A stretch of 64,000 nt of DNA from positions 124,001-188,000 of the forward strand of contig JAIXXB010000023.1 of NCBI GenBank assembly GCA_027490955.1. The letters run 5' to 3'. This document shows, one piece after another, positions 9,847 to 18,405 of the stretch. Both the position numbers and the translations under genes were made by a program. Source of the stretch: Rhodobacter sp. (GTDB lineage Bacteria > Pseudomonadota > Alphaproteobacteria > Rhodobacterales > Rhodobacteraceae). The notes beneath the pieces were generated by a model. The model was given only the letters and a program-made list of their open reading frames with translations. It searched no databases and was not told where the DNA came from. Each line of letters starts with the position of its first letter. Within the stretch, counting starts at the first letter, position 1.

Positions 9847-9936
9847 CCGCGCTGCTGCCCCCTCATTTACCTTGCCTGAGCCAAGGCACTTTCACATTTG
9901 CGCAAACATCCTTGCCGAAGGGATTTGGCCGCAAAG

Positions 9937-10293
9937 TCAGGCCATATCTTCGATTTGCTGGGCCAGCGCCTCGGCGCGGGCGGCGATTTCGGCAAGCGTA
10001 TCAGACACTTGCCGCGGGACGACCGCCACTTGCACTGTTTGCGGCGCAGGTGCTGGCCCGTCAAGTTCGGCGCGCAGTTTGCGCAATTCCTCTTCGTAAC
10101 TGGCTGTTTTGTCAGCCAACATCAGCGCCGCCATCAGCAGCATGCGTGCCTCGGGCAGGCGGCCCATTTGGGCAACCAGTGGCTGTGCCTCGGCATCCAG
10201 CATGGCGGCAGCAGACATCAAAAACTGCTCTTCGCCCGGTTGGCAGGCAACCATAAAACTGCGCCCGCCAATATGGATTTCCAGATCAGACAT
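9937..10293 (-). CDS. zapA: Cell division protein ZapA
   Basis: A 118-aa ZapA-family protein. The N-terminal globular part begins MSDLEIHIGGRSFMVACQPGEE. The central MLLMAALMLADKTASYEEELRKL leads into a coiled coil rich in Ala/Glu up to the C-terminus. ZapA crosslinks FtsZ filaments at the septum. It overlaps the upstream coiled-coil gene by 8 bp, so the two are translated together. The family usually has about 100-130 residues, matching this one. Confidence 0.85.
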   Translation of the reverse strand: MSDLEIHIGGRSFMVACQPGEEQFLMSAAAMLDAEAQPLVAQMGRLPEARMLLMAALMLADKTASYEEELRKLRAELDGPAPAPQTVQVAVVPRQVSDTLAEIAARAEALAQQIEDMA

Positions 10294-10759
10294 GGGGGGC
10301 CTCTTGCACCAAAGGATCAAGCGCAGCAATTATGGCGGCAAGTTCTGCCGTATCCAGCGCACGTTCGGCGCGCAGGGTTTCCAATTCGGCCTCTTGCTCG
10401 GCAATGCGGGCGGTCAATTCGTCGACATCGGCGTTTGGCGTTGCTGCGGGGGCGGCGGCGCGCGCTGCGGCAAGTTCGGCCGTCAGGCGGGTGATTTCAG
10501 AGGCCATGGCAAGGGTTTCATCGCCCATGCGCGCCTGCAATGCGCGGTAACGTTCTGCCCAATCTTCGACACTGGCGCGGGCCGCCTCAAGCGCGCGCAG
10601 CAAGGCCGCGCTACCTTCAGTTTCAGGGGCGGCACCTAGGGCGGCAGCACTTGGGGCGGCGGCGGCCACGTTTTTGCGGGACAACAGTTCTAACCCCTGA
10701 TCCATACGATCAAAGGCGGCGCTGATGCGGCGCGATAGTTCTGTAATCTCTTCGGACAT
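10286..10759 (-). CDS. Coiled-coil protein co-encoded with ZapA (ZauP-like candidate)
   Basis: A 157-aa soluble protein, nearly all predicted coiled coil: MSEEITELSRRISAAFDRMDQ, an Ala-rich hinge at about residues 35-55, then a heptad-like stretch with DELTARIAEQEAELETLRAER. It has no enzymatic motif. It precedes zapA and overlaps it by 8 bp. In Caulobacter, zapA is in an operon with a coiled-coil partner, ZauP, which binds ZapA and focuses the Z-ring. The arrangement and architecture here match, but the identification rests on synteny and coiled-coil character rather than on recognised motifs. Confidence 0.6.
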   Translation of the reverse strand: MSEEITELSRRISAAFDRMDQGLELLSRKNVAAAAPSAAALGAAPETEGSAALLRALEAARASVEDWAERYRALQARMGDETLAMASEITRLTAELAAARAAAPAATPNADVDELTARIAEQEAELETLRAERALDTAELAAIIAALDPLVQEAPHV

Positions 10760-10916
10760 GCCCTTTGGCCCCAAATGCGGCAATCTTGCCCCTGCAAGTG
10801 TCGGTTGATCTGGCGCTTTCGTCAAGCGCATATCGCCAAAAAGCCGCCTGCGGCTTGATCTTGCCCCCCCTTCCCGTTAGGTCATCCTTAGGATCACCAA
10901 GCATAGGACCTCTGCC

Positions 10917-12932
10917 GTGGATATCGCCCAAATCGCCGCCAAAAACCCAAGCCACTGGATGCGCGCCGCTGCCATCCGCGCCCTGACACTGGATGCGGTG
11001 GCCGCCGCAAATTCGGGCCATTCGGGCATGCCGATGGGTATGGCAGATGTGGCGACAGTGCTGTTTGAAAAGCACCTGCGCTTTGACCCTGCAGCGCCAC
11101 GCTGGGCTGACCGCGACCGCTTTATCCTGTCGGCGGGCCACGGCAGTATGTTGATTTATAGCCTGCTCTATCTGACAGGCTATAAAGATATGACGCTGGA
11201 TCAGATCAAGAATTTCCGCCAATGGGGGGCGATTACAGCAGGACATCCCGAATATGGCCATGTGGCGGGCGTGGAAACCACGACGGGGCCGCTGGGGCAG
11301 GGCATCGCCAATTCGGTTGGCTTTGCTATGGCCGAGGAAAACCTGCGCGCGCGCTGGGGCGCAAAAATTGTCGATCATTACACCTATGTGATTGCAGGCG
11401 ATGGGTGCCTGATGGAGGGCGTCTCGCAAGAGGCGATCGGGATTGCGGGCAAGCAAAAGCTGTCGCGTCTGATCGTGTTGTGGGACGACAATGGCATAAC
11501 CATCGATGGCAAAGTTGACCTTGCCGACATCACCGATCAAAAGGCGCGGTTTGCCGCTGCGGGCTGGAATGTGCTGTCTTGCGATGGGCATGATGCCGCC
11601 GATATCGACCGCGCCCTGACTGCGGCCAAAACCTCTGACCGCCCGACGATGATTGCCTGCAAAACGCATATCGCACTTGGCCATGCAGCGCAGGATACGT
11701 CCAAAGGACATGGCGCGCTGACGGACAAGGATCAAATGGCCGCTGCCAAAGCTGCCTATGGCTGGACATCGGGGCCATTCGAAGTGCCCGCAAAGATCAA
11801 GGCAGAATGGGAAGCCTTCGGCGCGCGCGGCGCGGCGGCGCGGGCGGAATGGGAAAAGCGGTTTGCCGCGCTGTCGTCGGCCAAACAGGCCGAGTTCACC
11901 CGAATGTTTGCGCTGGATGCCCCCGCCAAACTGGCCAGCGCCGTGCGGGCGGTCAAAAAGGCGGCCAGCAGCGAGGCGCCCAAATTGGCCACGCGCACTG
12001 CGTCCGAAAAGGTGTTGGTGGCGGTAAACCCGATCATGCCCGAAACCTTTGGTGGTTCGGCGGATTTAACGGGTTCCAACAACACCAAAACTGCCGACTT
12101 GGGCGTGTTCACCCCTGAAAATCGCGCAGGCCGCTATATGTATTGGGGCATCCGCGAACATGGGATGGCATCGGCCATGAATGGTATGGCGCTGCATGGC
12201 GGTATGCGCCCCTATTCGGGCACTTTCATGGCCTTTACAGATTATGCCCGCCCAGCCATGCGGCTGTCTGCGCTGATGGGTATCCCTGTGGTCTATGTGA
12301 TGACGCATGATTCCATCGGCCTAGGCGAAGATGGCCCCACGCACCAACCCGTGGAACATCTGGCGATTTCGCGCGTCACGCCCAATACTTACGTCTTCCG
12401 CCCTGCCGATTTGGTCGAAACCGCCGAGGCGTGGGAGCTGGCGCTGTCGGCCAAGACAACGCCTTCGGTGCTGGCCCTGTCGCGCCAGAACCTGCCCACA
12501 GTGCGCCGCGTGCATACCAACAGCAATCTTACGGCAAAAGGCGCATATGTGCTGGCCGAGGCGGTGGGCAAGCGTCAGGTGATCTTGATGGCCACGGGGT
12601 CAGAGGTGGAAATCGCGCTGAAGGCGCGCGATTTGCTGCAAGCGGGCGGTATTGGTACGCGCGTTGTGTCCATGCCTTGTATGGAACTGTTCGCAGCGCA
12701 GGACGAGGCCTATCGCCGCAAAATCCTGCCCCCCGGCCCTGTGCGTGTGGCAATCGAGGCGGGCGTGCGTCAAGGCTGGGATCGCTGGCTTTTGGGCGAG
12801 CGCGGCAAGTTTGGGCGCGAGGCTTTCGTCGGTATGACCAGCTTTGGCGCATCCGCCCCTGCCGAAGTGCTGTATAAGCAATTTGGCATCACCGCCGAGG
12901 CGGCGGCAGAGGCAGCCAAGGCGCTGTTGTAA
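10917..12932 (+). CDS. tkt: Transketolase
   Basis: A 671-aa thiamine-diphosphate enzyme of the pentose phosphate (and Calvin) cycle that moves two-carbon units between sugar phosphates. Seen: [12 protein letters not shown] near the N-terminus, the ThDP motif GDGCLMEG ending in [10 protein letters not shown], and the pyrimidine-domain segments [10 protein letters not shown] and [20 protein letters not shown]. The start is GTG at 10917; its N-terminus ([21 protein letters not shown]) aligns with family starts, whereas internal ATGs would lose conserved residues. A 3' element copy follows the stop. Confidence 0.97.
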   Translation: MDIAQIAAKNPSHWMRAAAIRALTLDAVAAANSGHSGMPMGMADVATVLFEKHLRFDPAAPRWADRDRFILSAGHGSMLIYSLLYLTGYKDMTLDQIKNFRQWGAITAGHPEYGHVAGVETTTGPLGQGIANSVGFAMAEENLRARWGAKIVDHYTYVIAGDGCLMEGVSQEAIGIAGKQKLSRLIVLWDDNGITIDGKVDLADITDQKARFAAAGWNVLSCDGHDAADIDRALTAAKTSDRPTMIACKTHIALGHAAQDTSKGHGALTDKDQMAAAKAAYGWTSGPFEVPAKIKAEWEAFGARGAAARAEWEKRFAALSSAKQAEFTRMFALDAPAKLASAVRAVKKAASSEAPKLATRTASEKVLVAVNPIMPETFGGSADLTGSNNTKTADLGVFTPENRAGRYMYWGIREHGMASAMNGMALHGGMRPYSGTFMAFTDYARPAMRLSALMGIPVVYVMTHDSIGLGEDGPTHQPVEHLAISRVTPNTYVFRPADLVETAEAWELALSAKTTPSVLALSRQNLPTVRRVHTNSNLTAKGAYVLAEAVGKRQVILMATGSEVEIALKARDLLQAGGIGTRVVSMPCMELFAAQDEAYRRKILPPGPVRVAIEAGVRQGWDRWLLGERGKFGREAFVGMTSFGASAPAEVLYKQFGITAEAAAEAAKALL

Positions 12933-12945
12933 GGCATAACGGAAA

Positions 12946-13006
12946 AAGGGGGGCTTTGCCCCCCTCGCTGCGCTCACCCCCCAGGATATTTGGGAAAAAG
13001 AGAAGG
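12946..13006 (+). repeat. 3' composite element, copy 2 (after tkt)
   Basis: Begins 13 bp after the tkt stop. GGGGGGC-TTT-GCCCCCC (12948-12964), then CGCTGCGCTCA, a second run of six C, then AGGATATTTGGG and AAAAAGAGAAG. The G-run can pair with either of the two C-runs. Confidence 0.85.
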
Positions 13007-13073
13007 CTAAGTTTGCCTTGTCTTTTTGCGATTGGTTTGGGTCGGGTGCGCTGTGCCGCTTTTAGGCCTTAGA

Positions 13074-13433
13074 TCAGCCGTTGGCTTCGCGGATTTTGTC
13101 TGCGGCGGCTTTGTCAAAGGCCACGCCTTTATCGGCCAGCAATTGGTCTAACTCGCCCGAGAGGGTCATCTCTATCGCAATATCGCAGCCGCCGATGAAT
13201 TCGCCTTTGACATAGAGCTGCGGGATGGTTGGCCAATCGGAATAATCTTTGATTCCTTGGCGAATATCGGCATCGGCCAGAACGTTTACATCGGTGTAAT
13301 CCACCCCGATATAGTTCAAAATCCCCGCGACTTTGGAGGAAAAACCGCATTGCGGCATCATCTTGGTGCCTTTCATGAACAGCACCACGTCGTTCTTTTG
13401 CACCATCTCGCGGATTTGGTCTTGTGCGCTCAT
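13074..13433 (-). CDS. grxD: Monothiol glutaredoxin, Grx4 family
   Basis: A 119-aa CGFS-type glutaredoxin. The [2Fe-2S]-binding active site is in MPQCGFSSKVAGIL, with the glutathione-contact segment WPTIPQLYVKGEFIGGCDI. These proteins carry and insert Fe-S clusters and pair physically with BolA proteins. The bolA-family gene lies 18 bp upstream on the same strand, supporting that complex. The ATG at 13433 follows AAGGAG; six extra codons of open frame upstream are not needed. Confidence 0.95.
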   Translation of the reverse strand: MSAQDQIREMVQKNDVVLFMKGTKMMPQCGFSSKVAGILNYIGVDYTDVNVLADADIRQGIKDYSDWPTIPQLYVKGEFIGGCDIAIEMTLSGELDQLLADKGVAFDKAAADKIREANG

Positions 13434-13451
13434 ATCGGCACTCCTTTTCAA

Positions 13452-13688
13452 TTATTCGGGGGCTTTGGTGGTCAGCGCCAGCGCATGTAATGCGCCATTT
13501 GGCCCGTCCATCTTGCCTTTTAGGCTGGCGTAGACCGCGCGTTGTTGTTGCACGCGGTTCATACCTTTGAAACTGGCATCAATCACAGTTGCTGCAAAAT
13601 GCTGACCATCATCGCCTTGTACGGAAACCTGCGCGTTGGGAAAGGCGGCGCGGATCAGGCTTTCGATTTCATGGGCATCAATGGGCAT
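13452..13688 (-). CDS. bolA: BolA family protein (IbaG/BolA2 type)
   Basis: A 78-aa BolA-fold protein with VQGDDGQHFAATVIDASFKGMNRVQQQRAVYASL, quoted here as GDDGQHFAATVIDASFKG and NRVQQQRAVY. The conserved His near residue 30 and the RVxxxRxVY helix are BolA hallmarks. It probably forms a heterodimer with the monothiol glutaredoxin encoded next, in Fe-S cluster trafficking. The start at 13688 matches the usual compact 75-90-aa length. Confidence 0.92.
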   Translation of the reverse strand: MPIDAHEIESLIRAAFPNAQVSVQGDDGQHFAATVIDASFKGMNRVQQQRAVYASLKGKMDGPNGALHALALTTKAPE

Positions 13689-13748
13689 GGGCTGGCTCCT
13701 ATGGCATGGCGTGAATGTAGGGCGCTGTTTGGGCGCATGCAAGGGTTC

Positions 13749-14240
13749 TTAGCCGCGCAGCGCCGCCCATTCGGCGCGCAAAATACCATAAATCCACTGA
13801 TCTAAGGCGCGGTTGAGCGGTGCGCAAAAGCCGTGCGCGCGCAGCTTTCCCTCTAGCTGGTAGCCGCAGGCGGTATAGGTTTTCTGCGCGCGAAGATTGT
13901 CAAAATTGGTGTCCAGCCAGACTCGCTGCGCGCCAAGTTCGGCAAAGGCATAATCGGTCAGCATCTGCACAAAGGCGCGGCCCTGCCCGCGCCCGACCTC
14001 TCGCAGGGCAAGGCGGCGCAGTTCCACTGCACCCGCGCGGCTGCCCAGATCGCAAAACAGGGCAAATCCCGCCGATGGATCTGAACCCATCTCGACCATC
14101 AGCAGGCGCGCGGTTGGATCATCCAAATAGGCCTGTAGGGCGGCATCGTCCTCGTCCGTGATCAGCAGCGCATGTTGGGGCAATTGCGCGATGGCGCGGA
14201 TGGCAGGAATATCCGCAGGGGTGGCGGACCGCAGCCTCAT
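13749..14240 (-). CDS. GNAT family N-acetyltransferase
   Basis: A 163-aa acetyltransferase. It opens [19 protein letters not shown]; the acetyl-CoA-binding motif A is in [19 protein letters not shown], and the terminal motif in [20 protein letters not shown]. The start overlaps the purL stop in ATGA, so it is translationally coupled to purL. The substrate is not predictable. No functional link with purine synthesis is evident apart from co-transcription. Confidence 0.88.
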   Translation of the reverse strand: MRLRSATPADIPAIRAIAQLPQHALLITDEDDAALQAYLDDPTARLLMVEMGSDPSAGFALFCDLGSRAGAVELRRLALREVGRGQGRAFVQMLTDYAFAELGAQRVWLDTNFDNLRAQKTYTACGYQLEGKLRAHGFCAPLNRALDQWIYGILRAEWAALRG

Positions 14241-16396
14241 GCCAGCGCCAAGGCCGCAGCAAAAGACCCGCGGTAGAGGGACGACAATTCGGCCAGCGGC
14301 GCGCAATCGCCGCCAAGGTTGATCTGATCGCCGCCAAAATGGCCAAGCTGGGCCGCAGGCACACCCGCCTGTGCGGCGCGTTCCAGCAGGGCGTGGGCAT
14401 CGGCGGTGGCCACGATATAGCGTGCCTGATCTTCCCCAAAAAGCCGCGCAATTTCGCTATCGTTTAACGTTAAACCAATTCCCGCATGTTCGGCCATTTC
14501 AAAGGCAGCAAGTGCCAGACCGCCGTCTGACAGATCGCTGCAGGCCCGGATATGGGCGCGGGCCGATAGAATGAAATCGCCGTTCAAACGTTCCGCCGCC
14601 AGATCTACTGGGGGGGCATCGCCTGCCTCTATGCCAAAGGCTTCGGCCAAAAGCGCGCTTTGGCCCAGATGGCCATGCGTGGCCCCGATCAGCACCAGCG
14701 CATCGCCAGCGCTCGGGCGGCCCGCGATCAGATAATCTAGGCTGGCCAGCAGGCCGACTGCGCCGATGGTGGGGGTGGGCAAAATCGCTGCCCCATCGGT
14801 TTCGTTATACAGCGACACATTCCCCGACACGATGGGCATATCCAGCGCGGTGACTGCCGCACCAATGCCCTGAATTGCGCCCACAAATTGCCCCATGATT
14901 TCGGGCTTTTCTGGGTTTCCGAAGTTCAAATTATCGGTCGTGGCCAGCGGGCGCGCACCCACTGCAATCAGGTTGCGATAGGCTTCGGCCACGGCCTGTT
15001 TGCCGCCTTCGACAGGGTTGGCTTTGACATAGCGCGGGGTCACATCAGAGGTAAAGGCCAGCGCCTTGCCCGTGCCATGCACCCGCACCACGCCAGCGCC
15101 AAGGCCGGGGGCCACAACCGTATCTGCGCCAACTTGGGCGTCATATTGCTCGTATACCCAGTTTTTTGCGCCATAACTGGGCGAGGAAATCAGCGCGCGC
15201 AGGGCGGCGATTGGCGTGATCTTGGGCAGGGCGGGCAGGGGGGCTGCCGGCGGGGTGGGCAGCCAAGGGCGGTCATATTCAGGCGCGGATGAGGAGAGTT
15301 TCGATAGCGGCAAATCGGCCTTGATTTGCGCGCCATGCAGGATCAAGAAGCGGTCTTCGGCAATCGTCTCGCCTACGATGGCGAAATCCAGATCCCATTT
15401 CACAAAAATGGCCCGAGCGACCGATTCAAGTTCGGGCTTTAGCACCATCAACATGCGTTCTTGTGATTCAGACAGCATCATTTCGTATGCCGTCATATTG
15501 GCTTCGCGTTGCGGCACGGCGTCCAGTTGCAGTTTAATGCCCAAACCGCCCTTATCGCCCATTTCCACAGCCGAACATGTCAGCCCAGCGGCGCCCATAT
15601 CCTGAATGGAAATCACCGCGCCCGATGCCATCAACTCAAGACAGGCTTCCAGCAGGCGCTTTTCGGTAAAGGGGTCGCCCACCTGCACTGTGGGGCGTTT
15701 TTCCTCGATCGTATCGTCAAACTCGGCCGATGCCATCGTCGCACCGCCCACGCCATCGCGGCCCGTTTTGGCCCCCAGATAGACCACGGGCATGCCCACA
15801 CCGCTGGCGACGGAATAGAAAATCTTGTCCGTATCCGCAAGGCCAGCCGCAAAGGCATTGACAAGGCAATTGCCGTTATAGCTGGCATGAAAGCGCACTT
15901 CGCCGCCCACAGTTGGCACGCCAAAGGCATTGCCATAACCGCCGATCCCCTCGACCACACCTTTGACAAGATAGGCGGTTTTGGGATGCGATGGTAGGCC
16001 GAAGGACAGCGCATTCATCGCCGCAATCGGGCGCGCGCCCATCGTGAAAACATCACGCAAAATCCCGCCCACGCCCGTGCCCGCGCCTTGGTGCGGCTCG
16101 ATATAGGAGGGGTGGTTATGGCTTTCCATTTTAAAGATAACCGCTTGGCCATCGCCAATATCCACCACGCCCGCGTTTTCCCCTGGCCCGCAGATGACTT
16201 GGGGGCCAGTTGTGGGCAAGGTGCGCAGCCATTTCTTCGACGATTTATAGCTGCAATGTTCGTTCCACATCGCCGAAAAGATGCCCAGTTCCGTGAACGT
16301 CGGCTCCCGCCCGATAATGCCCAAAAGGCGCTGATATTCATCAGGCTTCAGCCCATGGGCGGCAATCAATTCGGGGGTGATGCTGGGTTCTGACAT
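14237..16396 (-). CDS. purL: Phosphoribosylformylglycinamidine synthase subunit PurL
   Basis: A 719-aa small-type PurL, the synthetase subunit of the three-part PurS-PurQ-PurL enzyme that aminates FGAR to FGAM in purine synthesis. Seen: [53 protein letters not shown] and [16 protein letters not shown], all core PurL motifs. The start at 16396 is preceded by AAGGGAAA. purS and purQ are not in the window. It is divergent from the DGPF-sigma operon. Confidence 0.97.
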   Translation of the reverse strand: MSEPSITPELIAAHGLKPDEYQRLLGIIGREPTFTELGIFSAMWNEHCSYKSSKKWLRTLPTTGPQVICGPGENAGVVDIGDGQAVIFKMESHNHPSYIEPHQGAGTGVGGILRDVFTMGARPIAAMNALSFGLPSHPKTAYLVKGVVEGIGGYGNAFGVPTVGGEVRFHASYNGNCLVNAFAAGLADTDKIFYSVASGVGMPVVYLGAKTGRDGVGGATMASAEFDDTIEEKRPTVQVGDPFTEKRLLEACLELMASGAVISIQDMGAAGLTCSAVEMGDKGGLGIKLQLDAVPQREANMTAYEMMLSESQERMLMVLKPELESVARAIFVKWDLDFAIVGETIAEDRFLILHGAQIKADLPLSKLSSSAPEYDRPWLPTPPAAPLPALPKITPIAALRALISSPSYGAKNWVYEQYDAQVGADTVVAPGLGAGVVRVHGTGKALAFTSDVTPRYVKANPVEGGKQAVAEAYRNLIAVGARPLATTDNLNFGNPEKPEIMGQFVGAIQGIGAAVTALDMPIVSGNVSLYNETDGAAILPTPTIGAVGLLASLDYLIAGRPSAGDALVLIGATHGHLGQSALLAEAFGIEAGDAPPVDLAAERLNGDFILSARAHIRACSDLSDGGLALAAFEMAEHAGIGLTLNDSEIARLFGEDQARYIVATADAHALLERAAQAGVPAAQLGHFGGDQINLGGDCAPLAELSSLYRGSFAAALALA

Positions 16397-16603
16397 GGGA
16401 TTTCCCTTTTGGCGGCACTCAAGCGCGCTGTAATGTGTTTGCGCGCGAAGGGGAAGGTAAAAAGGGCTTCTTCTGCCGCCATTGCATAGAAGGCATGATG
16501 GGCCCAACCCCGTTGGCAATGTACATCGGGTGATTTATTTTAGTAGAAATATCATATGTTTGCCAGCAATATGGCGGACAGGCGCAAAATCTTTTCACGC
16601 CAA

Positions 16604-16630
16604 TGTCGAAAATTCGATGTGCCATACGTC
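16604..16630 (+). promoter_or_regulatory. Candidate ECF42 promoter of the DGPF-sigma operon
   Basis: TGTCGA (16604-16609) and CGTC (16627-16630) are separated by 17 bp, and the CGTC lies 33 bp before the YCII start codon. As I recall, the ECF42 sigma group recognises TGTCGA at -35 and CGA/CGT-C at -10, so the operon is probably autoregulated by its own sigma factor. Confidence 0.65.
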
Positions 16631-16663
16631 TTATGTTTGCAACCCAAACACAAGGAGAAGCAT

Positions 16664-17026
16664 ATGAAGTACATGCTCTTGATTTACAGCAATCCTGCGA
16701 TGGACCCTGCCTATGGCAGCCCCGCGTTTGAAAAGATGATGGCCGGTTTTTATGCCGCCAGTGAAAGAATGATGGCCGACGGTGTGATGCGCGGCGGAGA
16801 CGAGTTGCAAGGCATTGAAACCGCATCGTCTTTGCGCATTCGGGGGGGCAAAGTTGAAACTATGGATGGGCCTTTTGCCGAAGTGCGCGAACATTTGGGC
16901 GGGTATTTCTTGATCGATGTTCCAGATCTGGATTCAGCGCTGAAATATGCGGCACTTTTGCCCGTGGCCCATTGGGGCACGATAGAGGTGCGCCCTTTGG
17001 TAGAGCGGGGCAATTTGGACGCGTGA
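16664..17026 (+). CDS. YCII-related (DGPF domain) protein
   Basis: A 120-aa ferredoxin-like alpha/beta protein. It begins MKYMLLIYSNPA and carries the signature DGPF in ETMDGPFAEVREHLGGYFLIDV. It also has PVAHWGTIEVRP near the end. DGPF proteins are encoded beside ECF42 sigma factors across many phyla. Their biochemistry is unsettled: some YCII homologues are small enzymes, others are thought to be sensors. The start follows CACAAGGAGAAG. It lies 1 bp upstream of the sigma gene, so the two are co-translated. Confidence 0.9.
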   Translation: MKYMLLIYSNPAMDPAYGSPAFEKMMAGFYAASERMMADGVMRGGDELQGIETASSLRIRGGKVETMDGPFAEVREHLGGYFLIDVPDLDSALKYAALLPVAHWGTIEVRPLVERGNLDA

Positions 17027-17027
17027 T

Positions 17028-18326
17028 ATGAGGCAAGCTGCCCAAAGCCATGCCATTGATCAGGCGTTAGATAGGCTCATGCGCGCGGATAAGGGGCGGC
17101 TGCTGGCTGCTTTGGCCTATCGCTTGGGCGATATCGCCTTGGCCGAAGACATGCTGCAAGAGGCCTGCATATCGGCGCTGACGCACTGGGGGCGGGCGGG
17201 CTTGCCCGCCTCGCCGCAGGGCTGGCTTTTGAAGGTGGCGCTGCGCCGCGCGATTGACCGCTTTCGCGCCAGATCGCGCGCTGCGCATCACCAACAAGCC
17301 ATGACTTTGTTGGCCGAAGAAGAGGCTGCCGACAGTGCCGCCCCAGAAATCCCAGATGACCGTCTGCGCATGATGTTCGCCTGTTGTCACCCTGCATTAG
17401 ACCCCAAAACCCGCATTGCGCTCACCTTGCAAGTGATTTGTGGGCTGAGCGCAGCGCAGATCGCGGCGGTGTTCTTGGACAGCGATGCCGCGATGGGCCA
17501 ACGCCTTAGCCGCGCCAAAGCCAAGATCAAGGCGGCAGGCATCGGCTTTGCCATTCCAGAAGCCGAGGCTTGGCCTGCACGCCTGCAATCGGTATTGACG
17601 GCGGTTTATTTGCTGTTCACGCGCGGCTATGCGGCGGGGCCGCAAGCGGGGGCAGATCTGTGCGAAGAGGCCTTGTTCCTCGCCCAGCTTTTGCGAGAAC
17701 TTGCACCAGATGATCCCGAAATCCAAGGTGCGCTGGCGCTGCTGCTGATCACCCATGCGAGGGCGGGCGCGCGGGGCCAAGGCGCAATGCTCAAAGGCCA
17801 AGATCGCAGCCTTTGGGACAGCACCATGTTAGAAGAAGGCGTGGCTTTGGTTCAGCGGGCCTTGCAGCGCGGGCAGGTGGGGCCCTTTCAAATCAAGGCG
17901 GCAGTGGCGGCGTGCCACTGCGCGCCAGATGGGCCTGATTGGCCGCAAATCGCCGCGCTTTTGGGTGCCTTGTTGCGCTATGAAGACACGCCCGTGGTGC
18001 GCCTGTCTTTAGCTGTGGCGATTGGCGAAGTTCACGGCGCGGCGCAGGGGCTTGCCCTGCTGGCGCCCTTGGCACGGGAATTGGCGGGCTATGGCCCTTA
18101 TCACGCAGCGCATGCCGATCTGCTGGCCCGCGCAGGGCAAACCACCCAAGCCGCCCTTGCCTACGGCCAAGCGATAGACTTGGCGGAATCGACGATGGAT
18201 AAAGCCTATTTGCGCAGCAAACAGGCAGCTCTGCCAAAAGACGCGCCAAAAAAAAGGCCGAGCAAAAGCTCGGCCAAGTCCAACAGGGAGGTAAGAAACA
18301 GCAAGCTGCTTCGATCAACCACATAG
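17028..18326 (+). CDS. RNA polymerase ECF sigma factor, ECF42 (SigJ/DUF6596) type
   Basis: A 432-aa sigma factor. Residues about 15-95 hold region 2 (LAYRLGDIALAEDMLQEA); region 4 at about 115-170 has the group-typical DDRLRMMFACCHPAL and GLSAAQIAAVF. A long C-terminal extension of about 230 residues (VYLLFTRGYAAG onward) contains TPR-like helices. No anti-sigma gene is present; ECF42 proteins are thought to be controlled through this extension. The last ~26 residues (from PKKRPSKSS) look like read-through: they are encoded on the strand opposite a predicted small RNA and its terminator. The DGPF gene precedes it directly. Confidence 0.92.
   Translation: MRQAAQSHAIDQALDRLMRADKGRLLAALAYRLGDIALAEDMLQEACISALTHWGRAGLPASPQGWLLKVALRRAIDRFRARSRAAHHQQAMTLLAEEEAADSAAPEIPDDRLRMMFACCHPALDPKTRIALTLQVICGLSAAQIAAVFLDSDAAMGQRLSRAKAKIKAAGIGFAIPEAEAWPARLQSVLTAVYLLFTRGYAAGPQAGADLCEEALFLAQLLRELAPDDPEIQGALALLLITHARAGARGQGAMLKGQDRSLWDSTMLEEGVALVQRALQRGQVGPFQIKAAVAACHCAPDGPDWPQIAALLGALLRYEDTPVVRLSLAVAIGEVHGAAQGLALLAPLARELAGYGPYHAAHADLLARAGQTTQAALAYGQAIDLAESTMDKAYLRSKQAALPKDAPKKRPSKSSAKSNREVRNSKLLRSTT
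18248..18314 (-). ncRNA. Putative small RNA A, anti-SD motif family
   Basis: Minus-strand layout: stem-loop GAAGCAG-CTTG-CTGTTTC (18295-18312, 7 bp with one G-U), a single-stranded linker TTACCTCCCTGTTGGACTT, then the perfect 8-bp terminator hairpin GGCCGAGC-TTTT-GCTCGGCC (18256-18275) and eight T. The CCTCCCTG box resembles the 16S anti-Shine-Dalgarno sequence. The same three-part layout recurs at 41141-41220. It is antisense to the end of the sigma gene. It could also be the terminator of the LysR gene, which ends 92 bp upstream, but the conserved box argues for more. Confidence 0.6.
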
Positions 18327-18348
18327 TGCCTAAACTTGCAGCTGCCAA
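18321..18348 (-). promoter_or_regulatory. Candidate promoter of small RNA A
   Basis: On the minus strand, TTGGCA (18343-18348) and CTATGT (18321-18326) are 16 bp apart. Transcription would start about 7 bp downstream, exactly before the first stem-loop. The pair resembles both housekeeping and RpoH-type promoters of Rhodobacter. Confidence 0.4.
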
Positions 18349-18405
18349 GGCAGCGATGCCCTATTCTTGGGCAAACCCGCTATGCGCTAGATGCATAGCA
18401 GCTTT

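Noticed and set aside
9847..9936. 6S RNA downstream of zapA, as in many proteobacteria
   Set aside because: Only 90 bp separate zapA from the convergent DUF808 gene and no long 6S-type rod structure is visible.
18248..18275. Hairpin GGCCGAGC/GCTCGGCC as a terminator of the sigma gene on the plus strand
   Set aside because: The T-run is on the minus strand only, and on the plus strand the hairpin lies inside the ORF.
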